A stretch of DNA of 64,000 nt from Physella acuta (lineage: Eukaryota; Mollusca; Gastropoda; Physidae), in assembly GCF_028476545.1 (NCBI RefSeq), contig NW_026732581.1:510001-574000 (forward strand). Direction: 5' to 3'. The notes beneath the pieces were generated by a model. That model did no database searches and was not told the DNA's origin. It worked only from the letters and a program-made list of their open reading frames with translations. Position 1 is the stretch's first letter. Each line of letters starts with the position of its first letter. This document shows, piece by piece, positions 11,796 through 32,110 of this stretch. Made by a program: the position numbers and the translations under genes.

Positions 11796-12372
11796 TGGGC
11801 GACTGGTGGTCAGGGTGGCTTGGTCAAACGTGTTCCACCTCTGTAACACCGCATCTTCTTGCCCCAAGCTGACCGGCTGTAAAATACAATTTACAAACTC
11901 ATTAACATCCGCTTTAACACATTCATTCAGACACATATAGTGTTACAAATATATTGTTACAAATATATCAATAGGTATTTACCAAATAACATTAACCTAC
12001 CATAATCACAATACAATTTTTATTAAAACATCCTTACTATTAATCCATTTGTTTATACAATTTTCATAATAAACTAGTAGTTAACATGTAACAGTATAGT
12101 TACTTAAAGTAAGTTTTCAATTACTTTCACATACAGTCAAACAGTCCTTCTCTCTACACGTGCGTTAATACAATCATGTTGTTTATATTTTGGTAAGCGC
12201 CTTAACACCAAATACAACATGTAACTCCGTAGATGGGAGGAGGTAAAGTGACTGGACTGTAGCGTACTTAACCTGCAATTCACTTGACTCATGACCACAG
12301 TCCGAGGTTAGGTCCCGATCAGCGCTCCAATAGTGTACGGTTACCTGGGGTAAGCATGAAGAGGAAGAGAAG
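11796..12372. repeat. Dispersed 0.6-kb repeat family, copy 1
   Basis: It is recognised by shared blocks in fixed order: GGCGACTGGT, CCCCAAGCTGACCGGCTGTA, CATTCATTCAGACACAT, ATGTAACTCCGTAGATGGGA, and a CGGTTACCTGGGGTA end. Copies 2-4 lie at 22003, 30160 and 34435, all in the same orientation. The family is unknown to me. On the minus strand the blocks carry GT- and AG-like splice motifs, so a duplicated gene fragment is possible. Confidence 0.7.
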
Positions 12373-12479
12373 ATAACATAATATATATATATTTAGAGTA
12401 TGTCATATATAATACATTCAAAATCACATAAAATACAATATTCATGTAGAATAATGCAAGGTAATTCACCCCTCGAAAC

Positions 12480-13690
12480 TCTCATCCTAATTTATAAAAG
12501 GCCATGTGCGCTCTTCTCTCTCTCTCTCTCTTTCTCTGTCCGCAAAAAATTTTCGCCGGACATCACGTCAGAATCGGCAGCGATATATCGAGAACTTTTT
12601 ACGGACTTTTGTTGAAAATAATATGTTAGATGTTTTAAATGTATAACCACAATTTTACTTAAAGAAGAAAAATAAAAATTAAAGGCGTATTCGAATGTAG
12701 AGAAACAGTATTATTTATGCAACCGGAAAAGCATTAATACATGTGAAAAAGAACGCATAAAACTGTGACGTCGCTATTGCTTATACATTAACTAATGACG
12801 TCATCTGCTGTGTTTTGAATAAAAAGAAATGAACTATTTCATTCAAATTTGATTTAGATCTACGTACACTATGAAATGTATACAATACAGTTTTTCCGGC
12901 CTAAACTCATAAAATTTATTTTATTTATTTGGATTCTAGATCTAGAGATTCTAGATCTAGACTAAATCTAAATCTACGCAATAACTAGATCTATAATCTA
13001 GACGTAGACGCTAAGATCTAGATTTAGACTCTAACTTCTCTAAAATCTATTCCAAAAATAAATTTCTATATTAGGACTAAACTATTTCAAGACTTATTTA
13101 TTTTATACAAAATCTTTGTTATGAACTGGCTAATTTGGGATAAAAAAATAATTTGAAAGAATAGGCATATTCGTGTAAGTTAAGATTTTAAAATACGTGT
13201 TTCATTCTCCGTATTTTATAAGGGCCTAAATAGCGGAGATGTTAGTGTACATTAAACCACGCAGGTGGTGCGGGTTCGAGACACAGCAAGTCAACTTGGT
13301 TAATGTATTCTTTTTTATTATGCTCGGGCTAAACTTAAAAAAAAAATTCTTTTCGGAATCTAGATCTAGATCTAGATTCTAGATTGTCGGGTGTCCGATA
13401 GGGCACTTCCCGGCGCCGCAGGCGCTTCAAATTTGGCATGATCTTGCCTTGGTGCGACAGAACACGGGGGCCGGTTGGCCGAAAAGTCCACGATGTGGGG
13501 GTCAAAACTGACCTCGACTGACCGGTACCTTATATGAGCTATAAATCGAAAAAAAATGTCCACGGAGGAACCTCTTCATAACTCTTGAGGTCGTAGACCG
13601 ACCTTCGGGCGAATTAATTAAGCATTCAAATTCTCAATGTTTTCGAAAGCCTAAGCGAAGCTGGGCAGCATGCCTAGTATTTAGTAAAAC
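12480..13690 (+). mobile_element. Composite repeat with AGATCTAG palindromes and Helitron-like 3' end
   Basis: Clusters of TCTAGATCTAGA near 12940-13020 and 13360-13385 are followed by a GC-rich stretch (13385-13660). That stretch ends in CTAAGCGAAGCTGGGCAG and CTAGTATTTAGT, close to Helentron-type termini. A tRNA B-box-like GGGTTCGAGAC sits at about 13270. Family and left boundary are unsure. Confidence 0.35.
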
Positions 13691-15060
13691 CCCATAATCA
13701 AATTATAAAAAATACAAAAAAAAATTATAAAACAAAAACGAATTGTTTGTTATATATTATTATATTTATTTAGAGATGTGTTGCAATCTTTGCCAAGGTA
13801 CATAAGCGTTAATTGTCCAAATATGTGGATAATTTTATTAATCGTTTTAACACATATCCTACTGGCGTTCAACTTATGGTTTGCTTGTAAAAAAATAATT
13901 TTAAAATTTAGTAAAAACTATTTAAAACGCGAATCGTGTTTCAAAGTATTTGGAAATGGTTAGACTATTGAATTTATGTATGTGCTTTGTAAAATAAAAA
14001 TAATTCAGAAAAAAGTTATTGTGTCGGTTTTGCTAGACTTGTAAAATGTCGGGAAAAAAAAGCAACACGCGCACAGGAAAGTACATGTCTTCTTTAATAT
14101 TAACATTTTAAGTGCAAAAAACATTTGATAATTATAGCAGTACCATATTTCTATCTGATACAAATTTAAGAGTAACAATATTTTATACTTACTTCGTTAT
14201 ATCAAGTGTACAACAAGCACCCCGTAAGTGAGACGCTAGCAACGGATGGCCCCATGTTGATTGTTGGAGTTTATGTTAAATAATTATTTATGATAAAACA
14301 ATGGTTATATTTTGTTAACTGCTGATTTTGTGGGGGTGAAGTAGTATTTAAAGATATTTAATTATGAACTTGACCTGTATATTACTTATATTATTTTATA
14401 AAAGAACTGAACACATTTTTTTTTAAAAATATACATTTTTATTTTTAAGTTTTCAGAATTACACTAACTGAAGTATTTAAATCCATTGACTAAACTAATT
14501 TAATCATGCTGTAAATTTATGAGCATGATATTAAAATTACAACAAACCAAAATAATAACAATGGTCACAATTTAGGTCAAAATATTCAAACATTGGAACA
14601 GATGTAATTGCTGTCCCACTCTCTTAAGATGAGGGAGCTTAAGCTAACGATAGCAGAAATGAGACTTAACGATGTAATGTTTTCATGCCTAAATAATATT
14701 CCCCTCCTAAGGTTCCACACACCAGTTTTCCTTTGTTCCCCTTCCCGGTGGGGGGGGGGGGGGGTGAGTAGTAGATAGCGAGGGTAAAAAAATGGAGATA
14801 TTTGCTGGATGATATTTCGGACGGGACCGGATCGTCTTTTGAAAACTCTCTAAGGGCACCAGACGGACGGCAAGGCATTGGGGCATAAACAGTCATGGTG
14901 CCCCAACAACTTTCGGGCAGATGTAGAGTATAGGATATGTGATAACTGGTATACACAATATAATTATCTAAAAGTATAAACGTTTGATATAATGTATTTC
15001 TATAGTCTTGTTGTAGATGTATACACAATTAGGTCTGGTGTATTGCAAAACCATACAATG
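13690..15060. other. AT-rich spacer, no gene seen
   Basis: The base composition is low-GC with a G tract at 14751-14764. The short open frames (13778, 14666) show no recognisable domain. Confidence 0.5.
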
Positions 15061-15064
15061 ATTA

Positions 15065-16860
15065 CCAAGAGAAAATTGGTGACAGTAGCGTAGTTAGGTT
15101 GTTCAGGGGTGGTGGGGGTGGGGCGTCGAGGTTTAAGTGTGGACACCAAAAGAGTTATAAAAAAAATACAAGCTATAGTAAGGAATGATGCGCAGTAAAA
15201 GGTAAGAAAGCATATGGCTACCAGGCTTCACTCGCTGATTTGACTTTCATTTAATCTACCTTGAGTGGGTAACAATAACATCCTTTATAGTCAGTGACTG
15301 GTTAAACCGCTGACCAAAATTGTGAGGTGGGGTGTTATCGGTACCGTAAATAAGCAGGGTTTTCTCCAAGTTTGTGAGTAGAGGTGTCGTTTAACAATTT
15401 GAAAAGAAACCGTTTTTATTAACGCATATGTATGATCTCTCCAGGAAGTATTATTGAGAAATGACAATAGTCTTTGTTGTTAAAAATTATGTTTCTCTTA
15501 ACTTCGGCGTGAGAGATAAGCTACATTCTTGGATCCATTGTATTTAAGATAAATATCACGGATTCTTGTATCGCTATTGTACTACTTATTATAAGGTCAG
15601 TGTTATACCTGTGGTCTATGTAACTAGCAGTTATGCAGGGTGAGGGTTGTCACTACCATTATGTTCCTCTCTAGCCTTTCAGTAGTTTTACCCAGAGTTT
15701 AAACTTATAACACGTCGACATTAACGTAGACAAATGATTCGACACGATACTATCAGTTAACTACTTCAATATTTATTACACTATGAAAATACATAGGACG
15801 ACTTGAGCAAACGATACTAGGACTTGACTACACTACGACTTCACCTTAACACAACAAGACACACGACTACCTAAAATGTTGCAACTGTGAGAGGTTTACC
15901 TACTTGACCCACTACCATGTGATGATATATGTGTGAGTATACCACTACCATGTGAGGATAGAGGATACCACTACCATGTAAAGATACAAAGACCATGTAA
16001 GGATACCACTATCATGTGAGGATACCACTACCATGTGAGGATAGAGGATACCACTACCATGTGGGGATAGAGGATTCCACTAACATTTGAGGATACCACA
16101 ACCATGTGCGGATACCACTACCATGTCAGGATACCACTACCAGATTAGAATACCACGACCAAAGGTATCATTATACCATTACACATCTCAACGATACAGT
16201 TGACAATTAAATCGACATGATGTATATGGATTTTTTCTTCCAATCAATTATGCTAACAATTATCGTACATATAGACGGTATCACTCTCACAGTTGAATCA
16301 TACAGTTCATATCATCCTTACTCTAAGACAATCAAGACATAACACACACACAATACACAGCAAACAGTTTCTACCCAAAACGTCACTAGCTTTCCTATGC
16401 GTCATCATTTTATTTGTTCATTATATCTTTCACACCAACAATCGTTCGCACCAACATACCCTGAGTAAACACACATAATAACATTACCCCCCCCCCCTCC
16501 TTCGAAAAGCTAATTATATTAGCTGCAAATAACTCACTTATATTCCAACTCGAATATTTACAGGGTTCTATATTTTTTCATCTCACTTTCCGTTAATTCC
16601 TGGCATGCATCCAATCCCTTACCTCCTATCAGTACAAGTAACTGTTGAAACGCCCAGTTACAACAGTCGGAGAGGCTAGAGTGGAGGGTGAAAATGTTCA
16701 ATCGAAATATTAAGAACTTACGAAAACTATAACATGGCTTTGTATATTTCAAAATATATACATGTATACATATGAAAACATTTTTAAAACGTATTTCTAC
16801 AGCAGCACCAGTTATTCTATTTTTAAAATAGTGTACATCGCTACCCATCTAATTTACAAA
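15065..16860 (+). repeat. Dispersed repeat paired with 31665-32110
   Basis: The left end GACAGTAGCGTAGTTAGG resembles a hAT-type TIR end. Shared blocks include GCTACCAGGCTTCACTCGCTG, TGACTGGTTAAACCGCT and TGAGAAATGACAATAGTC. Near 16690 the second copy resumes (TTCAATCGAAATATTAAGAA). The tandem array at 15910-16160 interrupts this copy only. Confidence 0.55.
15910..16160. repeat. CCATGTGAGGATACCACTA minisatellite
   Basis: These are imperfect units of about 19-33 bp built on CCATGTGAGGATACCACTA, some with an extra AGAGGATA. About a dozen units occur. Confidence 0.85.
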
Positions 16861-17800
16861 GGATAATCGACCAACAAGTTATTTTCTAAAATAGAAACCA
16901 TCGAAAACAAAATGAGAACCCTTGTGCACAAGACATAATTAAAAAAAAGAAACCAATATTTTGCATGCAGACACATTTTAGCAGCACAAGCCCGCGAAAA
17001 TGACGTTTCCCACTTGTATTGTCTTACATGAACCGAGCAAAACAACACGTGCATCTAGATAAGAATGTGGGGATCTACGTTCTACACTCATAGCTTGCCC
17101 TTGAGATGCTAGATTTTTCTATCGCGTGAGTAGGTAAAAAAAAACACGTAGGCCTATAACTGAAAAAAAAACAACAACTGACTTTGCATTTCTTCACGCA
17201 ACAATTAGGGCAATGGATTTCTGGCATGAGAACTTCAAAATTACGGTAAAACTGCTGATATAAAGTAGCTGATTTATGGAACAATGCAATCAAGAATAAG
17301 ATTTTGATCTAAATTTAACATTTAATAAGCATGTTGCTAACGAAATAGCTTAGTTATTTTAGCTGATCAGCAGCAAAATCTGGATCTAAAATGAGGACGT
17401 GTGTCATGTGATTAGAATTTAAACGTAGGGGCTAGTCATGTGACCAGCACCTAACACGTGACTCATCTGACCAGCATAAAATATTTAGTGACGAGCTTTT
17501 TGACTAACATATGAGATGGGTCACAAGCATAATTAAATTATATTAAAAAGAAAAGAAAGCATAGCATACTACACAAAATATATGTTGCTCAGCCTTCTAA
17601 CATGTGAGATGTGTTAATAACTGAATTATTAATAAGACATAGATTTCTGATGCCCCACATAGAGAAGATTAAAAAATTTATTTTACTTTCTCAAATACAA
17701 GATTCAAGTATAGCCCTTTAGTCAATTTGTAACTAATGTGTAGTATGTTTAATAAAATGGTAATAAAATTGACGAACTTTAACAAAAAAAAAAACAACGG
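16860..17800. other. Spacer, no gene seen
   Basis: This is AT-rich unique-looking sequence. Short minus-strand open frames (16558, 16854, 17075) have no family resemblance. Confidence 0.45.
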
Positions 17801-17803
17801 TGC

Positions 17804-18125
17804 GCGGACCTTTGACCACAGGTGCTTTGACCATAGGGGTTTTGACCATAGGGGGTTTGACCACAGCGGAGCTTTGACCATAGGGGCTTTGATCATAGGG
17901 GTTTTGACCATAGGGGGTTTGACCACAGCGGAGCTTTGACCACAGCGGAGCTTTGACCATAGGGGCTTTGACCATAGGGGTTTTGACCATATGGGTTTTG
18001 ACCACAGCAGGGCTTTGACCATTGCGGTGCTTTAACCATAGGGGGTTTGACCATAGGGGGTTTGACCATATGGGTTTTGACCACAGCAGGGCTTTGACAA
18101 GTGCTTTAACCATAGGGGGTTTGAC
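17804..18125 (+). repeat. TTTGACCATAGGGG tandem array, arm 1
   Basis: About 19 units of 16-18 bp (TTTGACCATAGGGG alternating with TTTGACCACAGCGGAGC) lie here. The reverse-complement array lies at 18957-19125, so the pair forms large inverted repeats around about 830 bp of unique sequence. Unit lengths near multiples of three explain the spurious open frames rich in VKAPLWSKP. Confidence 0.9.
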
Positions 18126-18129
18126 TGCA

Positions 18130-18950
18130 GGTGTTTTCTCAGCAAAGGGTCATGGCTCACAGGCGGTTTGATCATAAGCGCTGTGTCCGGCTTTAATCAC
18201 ACGTGTTTGGTCCATATAGGGTCTATGATCACAGGAGGTTTGTCCAATGCTGTCCACATATGGTAAGGATTTGTTTTAAAAGTTGCTAAATTATATTTTA
18301 AATTGCGGCATGATGTAATAATATGTTAAATCATCATGTTTAAATTCGTACACCGCCAAACGCGTTCTCTGTGAAACTACAATTCATGGCCACGATACAA
18401 CAAAGTAATTTTACCTTTTTTGACGTGCTAAACTCTCCAATTTTCTCCATGGTTTTGACATAGAGTGGTTTAGATGACAAGCTACCCAGCTGAGAAGCGA
18501 TACAAGATGCTGCACGAAAATTACAACGTGCTGTCCAGACATATGGTCAAACAGATGTACTGACAGGTTTGCGTGCTATAGCACATCTGTTATTTAGTTA
18601 ACCATTTTAAGTATTACTTCTTTGACTATATTTGTGGCAAGTTTTTTATCATTTTTTGTCCTTTATATATGCTATGTATTTTAAAGTACATCTACATTAT
18701 TTATTTGTGAAAATTGATATATGTCGCATTATTTGTGTTCCATTTATATTTTTTTTAAATCTATGAGGCTTAGCACCAGCCTTTATGTGGAGACTAATTA
18801 TTTCGTTCTTGACTTTTTTTAAAATACATGTTAATTTCTATTAACGTACTCTCAGGAAACATGTATAAAATCGTATTAATTGTATCATATATTTAAATCA
18901 AATAACAGTTTATAATTTATATTCTAAAATCTATATATTATGGTTAACCC
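18130..18950. other. Spacer between the two inverted GGTCAAA arrays
   Basis: The first 150 bases are decayed array units (TTTGATCATAAGC, TTTGGTCCATA). The rest is AT-rich with no gene visible. Confidence 0.5.
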
Positions 18951-18956
18951 CCCCCC

Positions 18957-19125
18957 CCCCCCTGTGGTCAAAGCCCCGTTGTGGTCAAACCCCTATGGTC
19001 AAAACCCCTATGGTCAAAACCCATCTGTGGTCAAAGCCCCGCTGTGTTCAAACCCCCCTATGGTCAAAGCCCCTATGGTCAAAGCTCCACTGTGGTCAAA
19101 CTCCTTATGGTCAAAGCACCTAGGA
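18957..19125 (-). repeat. TTTGACCATAGGGG tandem array, arm 2 (inverted)
   Basis: Units here read CCCCTATGGTCAAA, the reverse complement of arm 1. A poly-C run of about 16 bases precedes the array. Confidence 0.9.
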
Positions 19126-19139
19126 CCAAAAAAATCTTC

Positions 19140-19778
19140 TTTGTTTGCAAGCTTGTTGTAGTATCAATATAAAAAAATCATGTAAAGGTTTACTGCTATA
19201 CATATTTACTTTGAACTAAATTTTAACATTTATTGGGTTATTGCTACTATCCTCTAGTACAGAAGATATTTGTTAATATTAAGCAACGCATGGTTAATTT
19301 TGGTATGAAAAATCATTTTAAAAAATATACATTTTTATTTTTCATGCAAATGCTAAGCTTACTCGTCCTTTAAAGATTTGTTTTGGTTTGAGTATAAACA
19401 TTTGTTTTTTTTTATTTTGAGAACTACTTTTTTAAATCGTAGGAATGAAAGATTGACATACATTATTACTGCAGGGTCAAAGGTTGCCTTGACATGTTCA
19501 CACTCGTATGTCTGTTATGTAAATCTCAAGGCCAAGACTCCGGTAATATAATCTAGACAACTGAGCGCTTATCTTGGTGCTTGAGTTGTTTTAACTCGTT
19601 GCATGTCACGTGATACTGGTGTGAAGCTCAGTTCCCACACCCTGGCATAATCATTTTAAAAAATACGTCGGTTTATTCAACGGTTTTGTAACGTGGGAAT
19701 TCGGTGAAAGCAATTCACACATGTTTTTATCAACATGTCTTAGTCTTAACGGTTTTTACTTTCAACGAAACTTTGTGG
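19140..19778. other. Upstream region of gene B
   Basis: This is AT-rich sequence before the gene B TATA box. The only regulatory motif I can support is the TATA box itself. Confidence 0.4.
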
Positions 19779-19786
19779 TATAAATA
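19779..19786 (+). promoter_or_regulatory. TATA box of FREP gene B
   Basis: TATAAATA lies 91 bases before the start codon. Transcription would start near 19805-19812, giving a 5' UTR of about 60 nt. Confidence 0.65.
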
Positions 19787-19869
19787 GATGGCGATATCCT
19801 CACACTAAACAGAATCAGCGGTTTCGAGAAGTCTCCAGTTCGTGTGATAAAAAACTACAAAACTCTACA

Positions 19870-27276
<7,407 letters not shown>

Positions 27277-28534
27277 ACAACCCGAAAACAATTCGGTGGT
27301 AAAAAAATGGATATACAAAAATTAAATTACCAATACACTCTTCAGAAAAAAAAACAGGACTAACTAAATCAAAACAAATAAAATTTAAAAAATTAACGAA
27401 GGATTTTTTTCGTTGATGATGGTAATAAAATTAAGGAACACTAAATCCTAACATTTTTTTTCAGGAAAATGATTTAAGAAAACTCTAACATAATTTGTTT
27501 TATTACGATAATATAATAAGATCATACATGCAGTTATCTAGAATTGAAATACCTTGTAGATTGACTGTGTGTGTGCTAGCCATCAAAGAAAAAAAAAAGG
27601 TTATGATGGTTTCATTTATTTCTTGCATAAGCCTAAATAGACTTGCAGTGTAGTTGTAATCTACCACTTTATCTGTAATTAGCCATTCACTCGGATTGTG
27701 TGTAGATCACCCTTAATATAGTGTGTAATGTTTGTGCAATTGTTTCAATAATATTTTTCGGCATAGTTTCTCAAAATATAAAGATCCATATTCTATGCAA
27801 AAAATTACATAAAGTAGAGATAGCAAATGTTAATTTTGGATTTGTAAAGCATTGTATAATAAATGTTTATATCGTGTGGTCAGAACTAATGTAGGCCTGT
27901 TTCTTATTGTGCATGTTTTTTTTTTTTTATTTAGGAAACGTTTTATTTTGAAGACTGTTTTTATTACTGGGTTCGGAATATTCATTTATTATCGTTTTCA
28001 AGTTACATTATTATACTCTCACTAATCTAGTGGGTAATTTTAATTGTTACCTTTCTTGATTAATTTATTTTAAATTTCGGGTTGTTAAATATTTTTACAG
28101 GGAAACCATTAAAGAACAGCATTTACATACATATTTTGCTTGATTAATTTTCACAATTGTTTTCATACATTTTTATTATATAATTATATACAGTAATTTT
28201 ATATCAAGTCTTCCTTTGTGTGGTTTAATGTATTGTTTGGTTTATATATTTAATAACACACCCGTTTATGCAACTTATGATATGTTTTCTTTTATTTATT
28301 TTTTTCCATTTGTCTTTTGAACACATAATAAAATAGTCTGAATTATCTAACAGATAATAACTTTTGTTATTTTAATGTTAGTTATTATCTGGAAGCTGGA
28401 AGATGCAAACTAAAACGACGAGATGAGAGGTTACAGCGATGCCGTCATTAAAAAGGAATTGTAGAATAATCTCTTGAATGGCATTGTTTAATGTCTTTAA
28501 AACTGATAAACGTAACGCTATTAAACATATGGTA

Positions 28535-28735
28535 CGGCGTGGTATAGCGGTAAAGACCAAGGCTGATTAAAACTCTCAAGTTTGGATACGAGCTAGAGAT
28601 TATAAATTGTAACTGTCCACACAGCTACGATGGTACTTTACTCACGTTATAGAACTTACATATTGGCCAGGATATTCTACTTGTGTCGAGTTTACAGAAA
28701 CACATGAACTCTACTTCAACAGCCATATAATTGTA
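28535..28735 (+). mobile_element. tRNA-derived SINE
   Basis: An A-box-like GGTATAGCGGTAAAG and a B-box-like GTTTGGATACGAGC are followed by a body that shares ACATGAACTCTACTTCAAC with the SINE at 8350. Confidence 0.5.
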
Positions 28736-29760
28736 CTGATTAGAGTTTTTGATCCATGGATGAATCAATAACTTGACATTTATTGCCAAAGCAGTACCGG
28801 CTATGCAAACAGTCTTGATTTATTTGAGAAGAAAATATGTAGGTAACTTAGAAAAAAAATTGTTTAGCTTTCATTTGAGACTATTGTAACGCACTGTCAG
28901 TGCAAAGTAGCACGATAGAAGATATGGCAGAATATGGCTAATGGGACAGTATCAAACATACGGTAACTTTCAATGCAATATTTAAATTGTGCCGGTAAAT
29001 TATAAGATATATTAAAATATCACAACGTCAAGTTCTACCTTAGCTAAGTTCGTGTCCTTATTTATAAGTTAAATTGAGTTGAACATTTTGGTTGTGTGCC
29101 TTATATTCTCGCTACTTTATCTTGCTATTATCTACCTGCTATTATTTGGTATTTGTTTGGCCTTTTGAGAAACAAGGATTTGATTACAGTAAATCAAGTG
29201 ATGCTCTTTTTCATTGATTTTGATTACAATTAGCAATAAAAAATAAACTTGTGAAATTTGCAAGAAAAGTAACATACACAGCTACACTGTCAACACAATT
29301 AAGAGGAATAAGATCGATTAGGACACGCCAGCCCATATAGTTATTTTGCGCCAAAGTACGTTTAAATTATATGAACCGAAGAATAGATAAAAAACCGACA
29401 CAGTCGATAATAAAACAAAGAATCGTGGCGTGATATAAGATAAAGACAAGAACGCTCTAAAAATCTTATCCAAAAACGGTAAAGTGTTAAGCGTCACAAA
29501 AGTATTCAAGATACAACAAGACAACACCACACAAAATACGATTAACTAAAATTAAACATGCCTAGCTAAAACAGCAGGAGCAAACCGACAAAATACAGCA
29601 CACAAAAGGAAAATTTCGAACTCGAAAAAAACATCAATATAAAGTGGACCTAATATTATATACGACACAACTGAAATCTCAGGCGACCAAAGGATACCTA
29701 ATGCCCCTAATGATATAAATAACAAATATTCCATTCCATGTTCAGAAGTACAGAAAGCTA

Positions 29761-29782
29761 TAGGGTTAGGGTTAGGGTTAGT
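29761..29782. repeat. Short telomere-like TTAGGG run
   Basis: About three and a half TTAGGG units (TAGGGTTAGGGTTAGGGTTA) lie in non-coding flank. Confidence 0.8.
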
Positions 29783-30159
29783 GGTTTCCAAAACTAAATG
29801 AGCCTGGGTTCATCTGATGAAAACATCGCTTTATTTTTTACCTAAAAATTGTGTAATGCAATTGTTTAAAAACAAGAACAATAATGGAACTTTGAATAAT
29901 TTTTGTAACTTTCAAAACATAAATCCTACCAAAATGTAAAATATTTGCTAAAATTTTATGTGTCACACTTTTTATACATTACTAGTCTCGGCCGATTTTA
30001 CGTAGGCTACCTAAAACGATAGATTGCCGCATAAATTTAATATTATTGTAATTATCTGTACTAATATAGAAGAGTATTCAACCGTATTATCACTCGAATC
30101 TATATTTAGCTATTGGATTTATGTATATCATCACAATATTTGAAGTCACTACTTACCGA

Positions 30160-30690
30160 CTTATACGGACCTCTGTAACATCTTTTAGCCCCAAGCTGAC
30201 TGGCTGTAAAATACAATTCACAAAGGTACTACCATCTGCTTTAACACATTCATTCAGACATATTTATGTTACAGATATGTCATCGTGTATTTAACAAGTA
30301 ACATTTACCTAAATTCATCACAATAAAATAGTTACTAAAATTACTTACGATTAATACATAGGTTTATAAGTTTCCCATTCCAAGATCGTTATTAATATAC
30401 AATATGGTTGATACAAGAACGTTTTTATTAGCCTTCACACAAAGCCACACATTCCTTCACTCTACACGGTGGCTTGTAATAACAATAACCGTCCGTGGCA
30501 CAATAAACAAATTGGGTTATAATATATTGTTAAGCGCCGTAACACCACATATAACGTGTAGCTCCGCCCATTGACCCCAGTCCAAGATCAAGTCTCGTCC
30601 AGCGCTATGATGCCGCTAGACTCCAGGTCCAAGCGTGTAACATTACCTGGGGGGGGGGGGGGATAGCAAGAAGGGGAAGATGGATCATCT
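30160..30690. repeat. Dispersed 0.6-kb repeat family, copy 3
   Basis: The ordered blocks CCCCAAGCTGACTGGCTGTA, CATTCATTCAGACATAT and GTGTAACATTACCTGG identify it. It ends in a G tract. Confidence 0.65.
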
Positions 30691-30843
30691 TAATAAATAT
30701 TTTGTTTATCATAGCAATTCAATATTTCTGCAATGTGATGTTTTGTCTATTTTACTCCATTCCTACAATTTTTGTATATTTTAATCAAATCCCCATTATC
30801 AAATTATAAATAATAATGATCATTATAAAACAAAAAATGTGTT

Positions 30844-30844
<1 letters not shown>

Positions 30845-30921
<77 letters not shown>

Positions 30922-30926
30922 TATAT
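30845..30926. repeat. (TA)n microsatellite
   Basis: This is a TA run of about 40 units with one C near the end. Confidence 0.95.
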
Positions 30927-31664
30927 TATTTTAAAACTAAAATAAGCTTGTTTTGTTGAAATCTTTGCCATGGTATATAATGACAATTTTCTCAAAGCAA
31001 GTGGATAATTTTAATCGTAGCCTCCCTTTCCATTCTATAATCTCCAATGAGAAGGTTATAAAATGTGTCTTTATTTTTTAGCGCAATTTCCATACTGGCA
31101 ATTGCGTTTAATAACTCGTCATTTCTGGATGGATGGATGTATGGATGTGTAGATGTGTGGATGTGTGTCCGCAGCTTTAAGTCGTATCTCCTCCTCAACG
31201 AAGCAATACCGAGGACTAGTTCCAAAGCAAATATGTTAAGCAAGTTCCGAGGATGACTGTGGACCAAAAAAAGTCCCGATATTCCTTCCTAGATTTCCCG
31301 GAAAAGCCAAAAAACCTCGAAAAAAATGCAGTTTTGTGCCAATATCTCGGCAACCAGACCACTTAGCGACTTGAAACATTTACCAATCGATTCCTGCCAT
31401 AATTTAGAACAATATTGCCTAGTACAATTTTCAAAAATATCCTTTCGCTCGGTCACAATTTTTTTTAAAAATTACATAAACACCTACAAACCGATCGTTC
31501 TCCTAGCTTGAAGGCACCCCAGCATTATACGTCTTTGCGATCACTATCTATTTTTAGAAAACATAAGGAAATTGCGCTTACATTGTCACTAGATTTTTTA
31601 TTAACTTGTTTTTATATGTGCCAATTGTTATGCATGTAGGGTCGACACAATGATAACCAAGTGT

Positions 31665-32110
31665 ACTTGATGTCAGTGGCGTACCTAGGTAGTTGACGAG
31701 CGGGTGGGGTATTAGCAATGGGCGCTGACCTTAGGCGTGGGCGCTAAATAAATTCAAACAAATTTAAAACAAATTTCAAATTGTAGTTTGTAATAATACA
31801 CAGTAAAAGTTAAGAATATAAACGGCAACCAGGCTTCACAAGCTGATTTAACTGTTTTCTACCTTATTTGTGTAACTGTAAGATTTATACCCCATTATAG
31901 TAAGTGACTGGTGAAAACCGCTCACCAACATTTAACAAGATTTGGTCTACGATCTCTCCAGCCAGTGTTATTGAGAAATGACAATAGTCTTTGTAGCTAA
32001 AAACTGAAGCGTGAGTGTGTAGAAGGATACTTTTGAATCGAAATGTCAAGAACTTTAGAAAATTAAAATAAGGCTCTGTATATTTAAAATTAAATATTAC
32101 AATTTGTTAG
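31665..32110 (+). repeat. Dispersed repeat paired with 15065-16860
   Basis: It starts GTCAGTGGCGTACCTAGG (hAT-type end-like). It shares AACCAGGCTTCACAAGCTGA, TGAGAAATGACAATAGTC and TTTTGAATCGAAATGTCAAG with the other copy, but lacks its minisatellite. Confidence 0.55.

Larger units (their letters stand above)
27277..30150. other. 3' flank of gene B, duplicated spacer
   Basis: The stretch 27300-29450 aligns in patches with the gene A flank. It contains a SINE (28535) and a short TTAGGG run (29761). The short open frames at 28378, 29318 and 29552 are not conserved between the two flanks. Confidence 0.6.

Noticed and set aside
17678-19172. Open frames rich in VKAPLWSKP and similar words
   Set aside because: They are translations of the GGTCAAA minisatellite in several frames and on both strands, not a protein gene.
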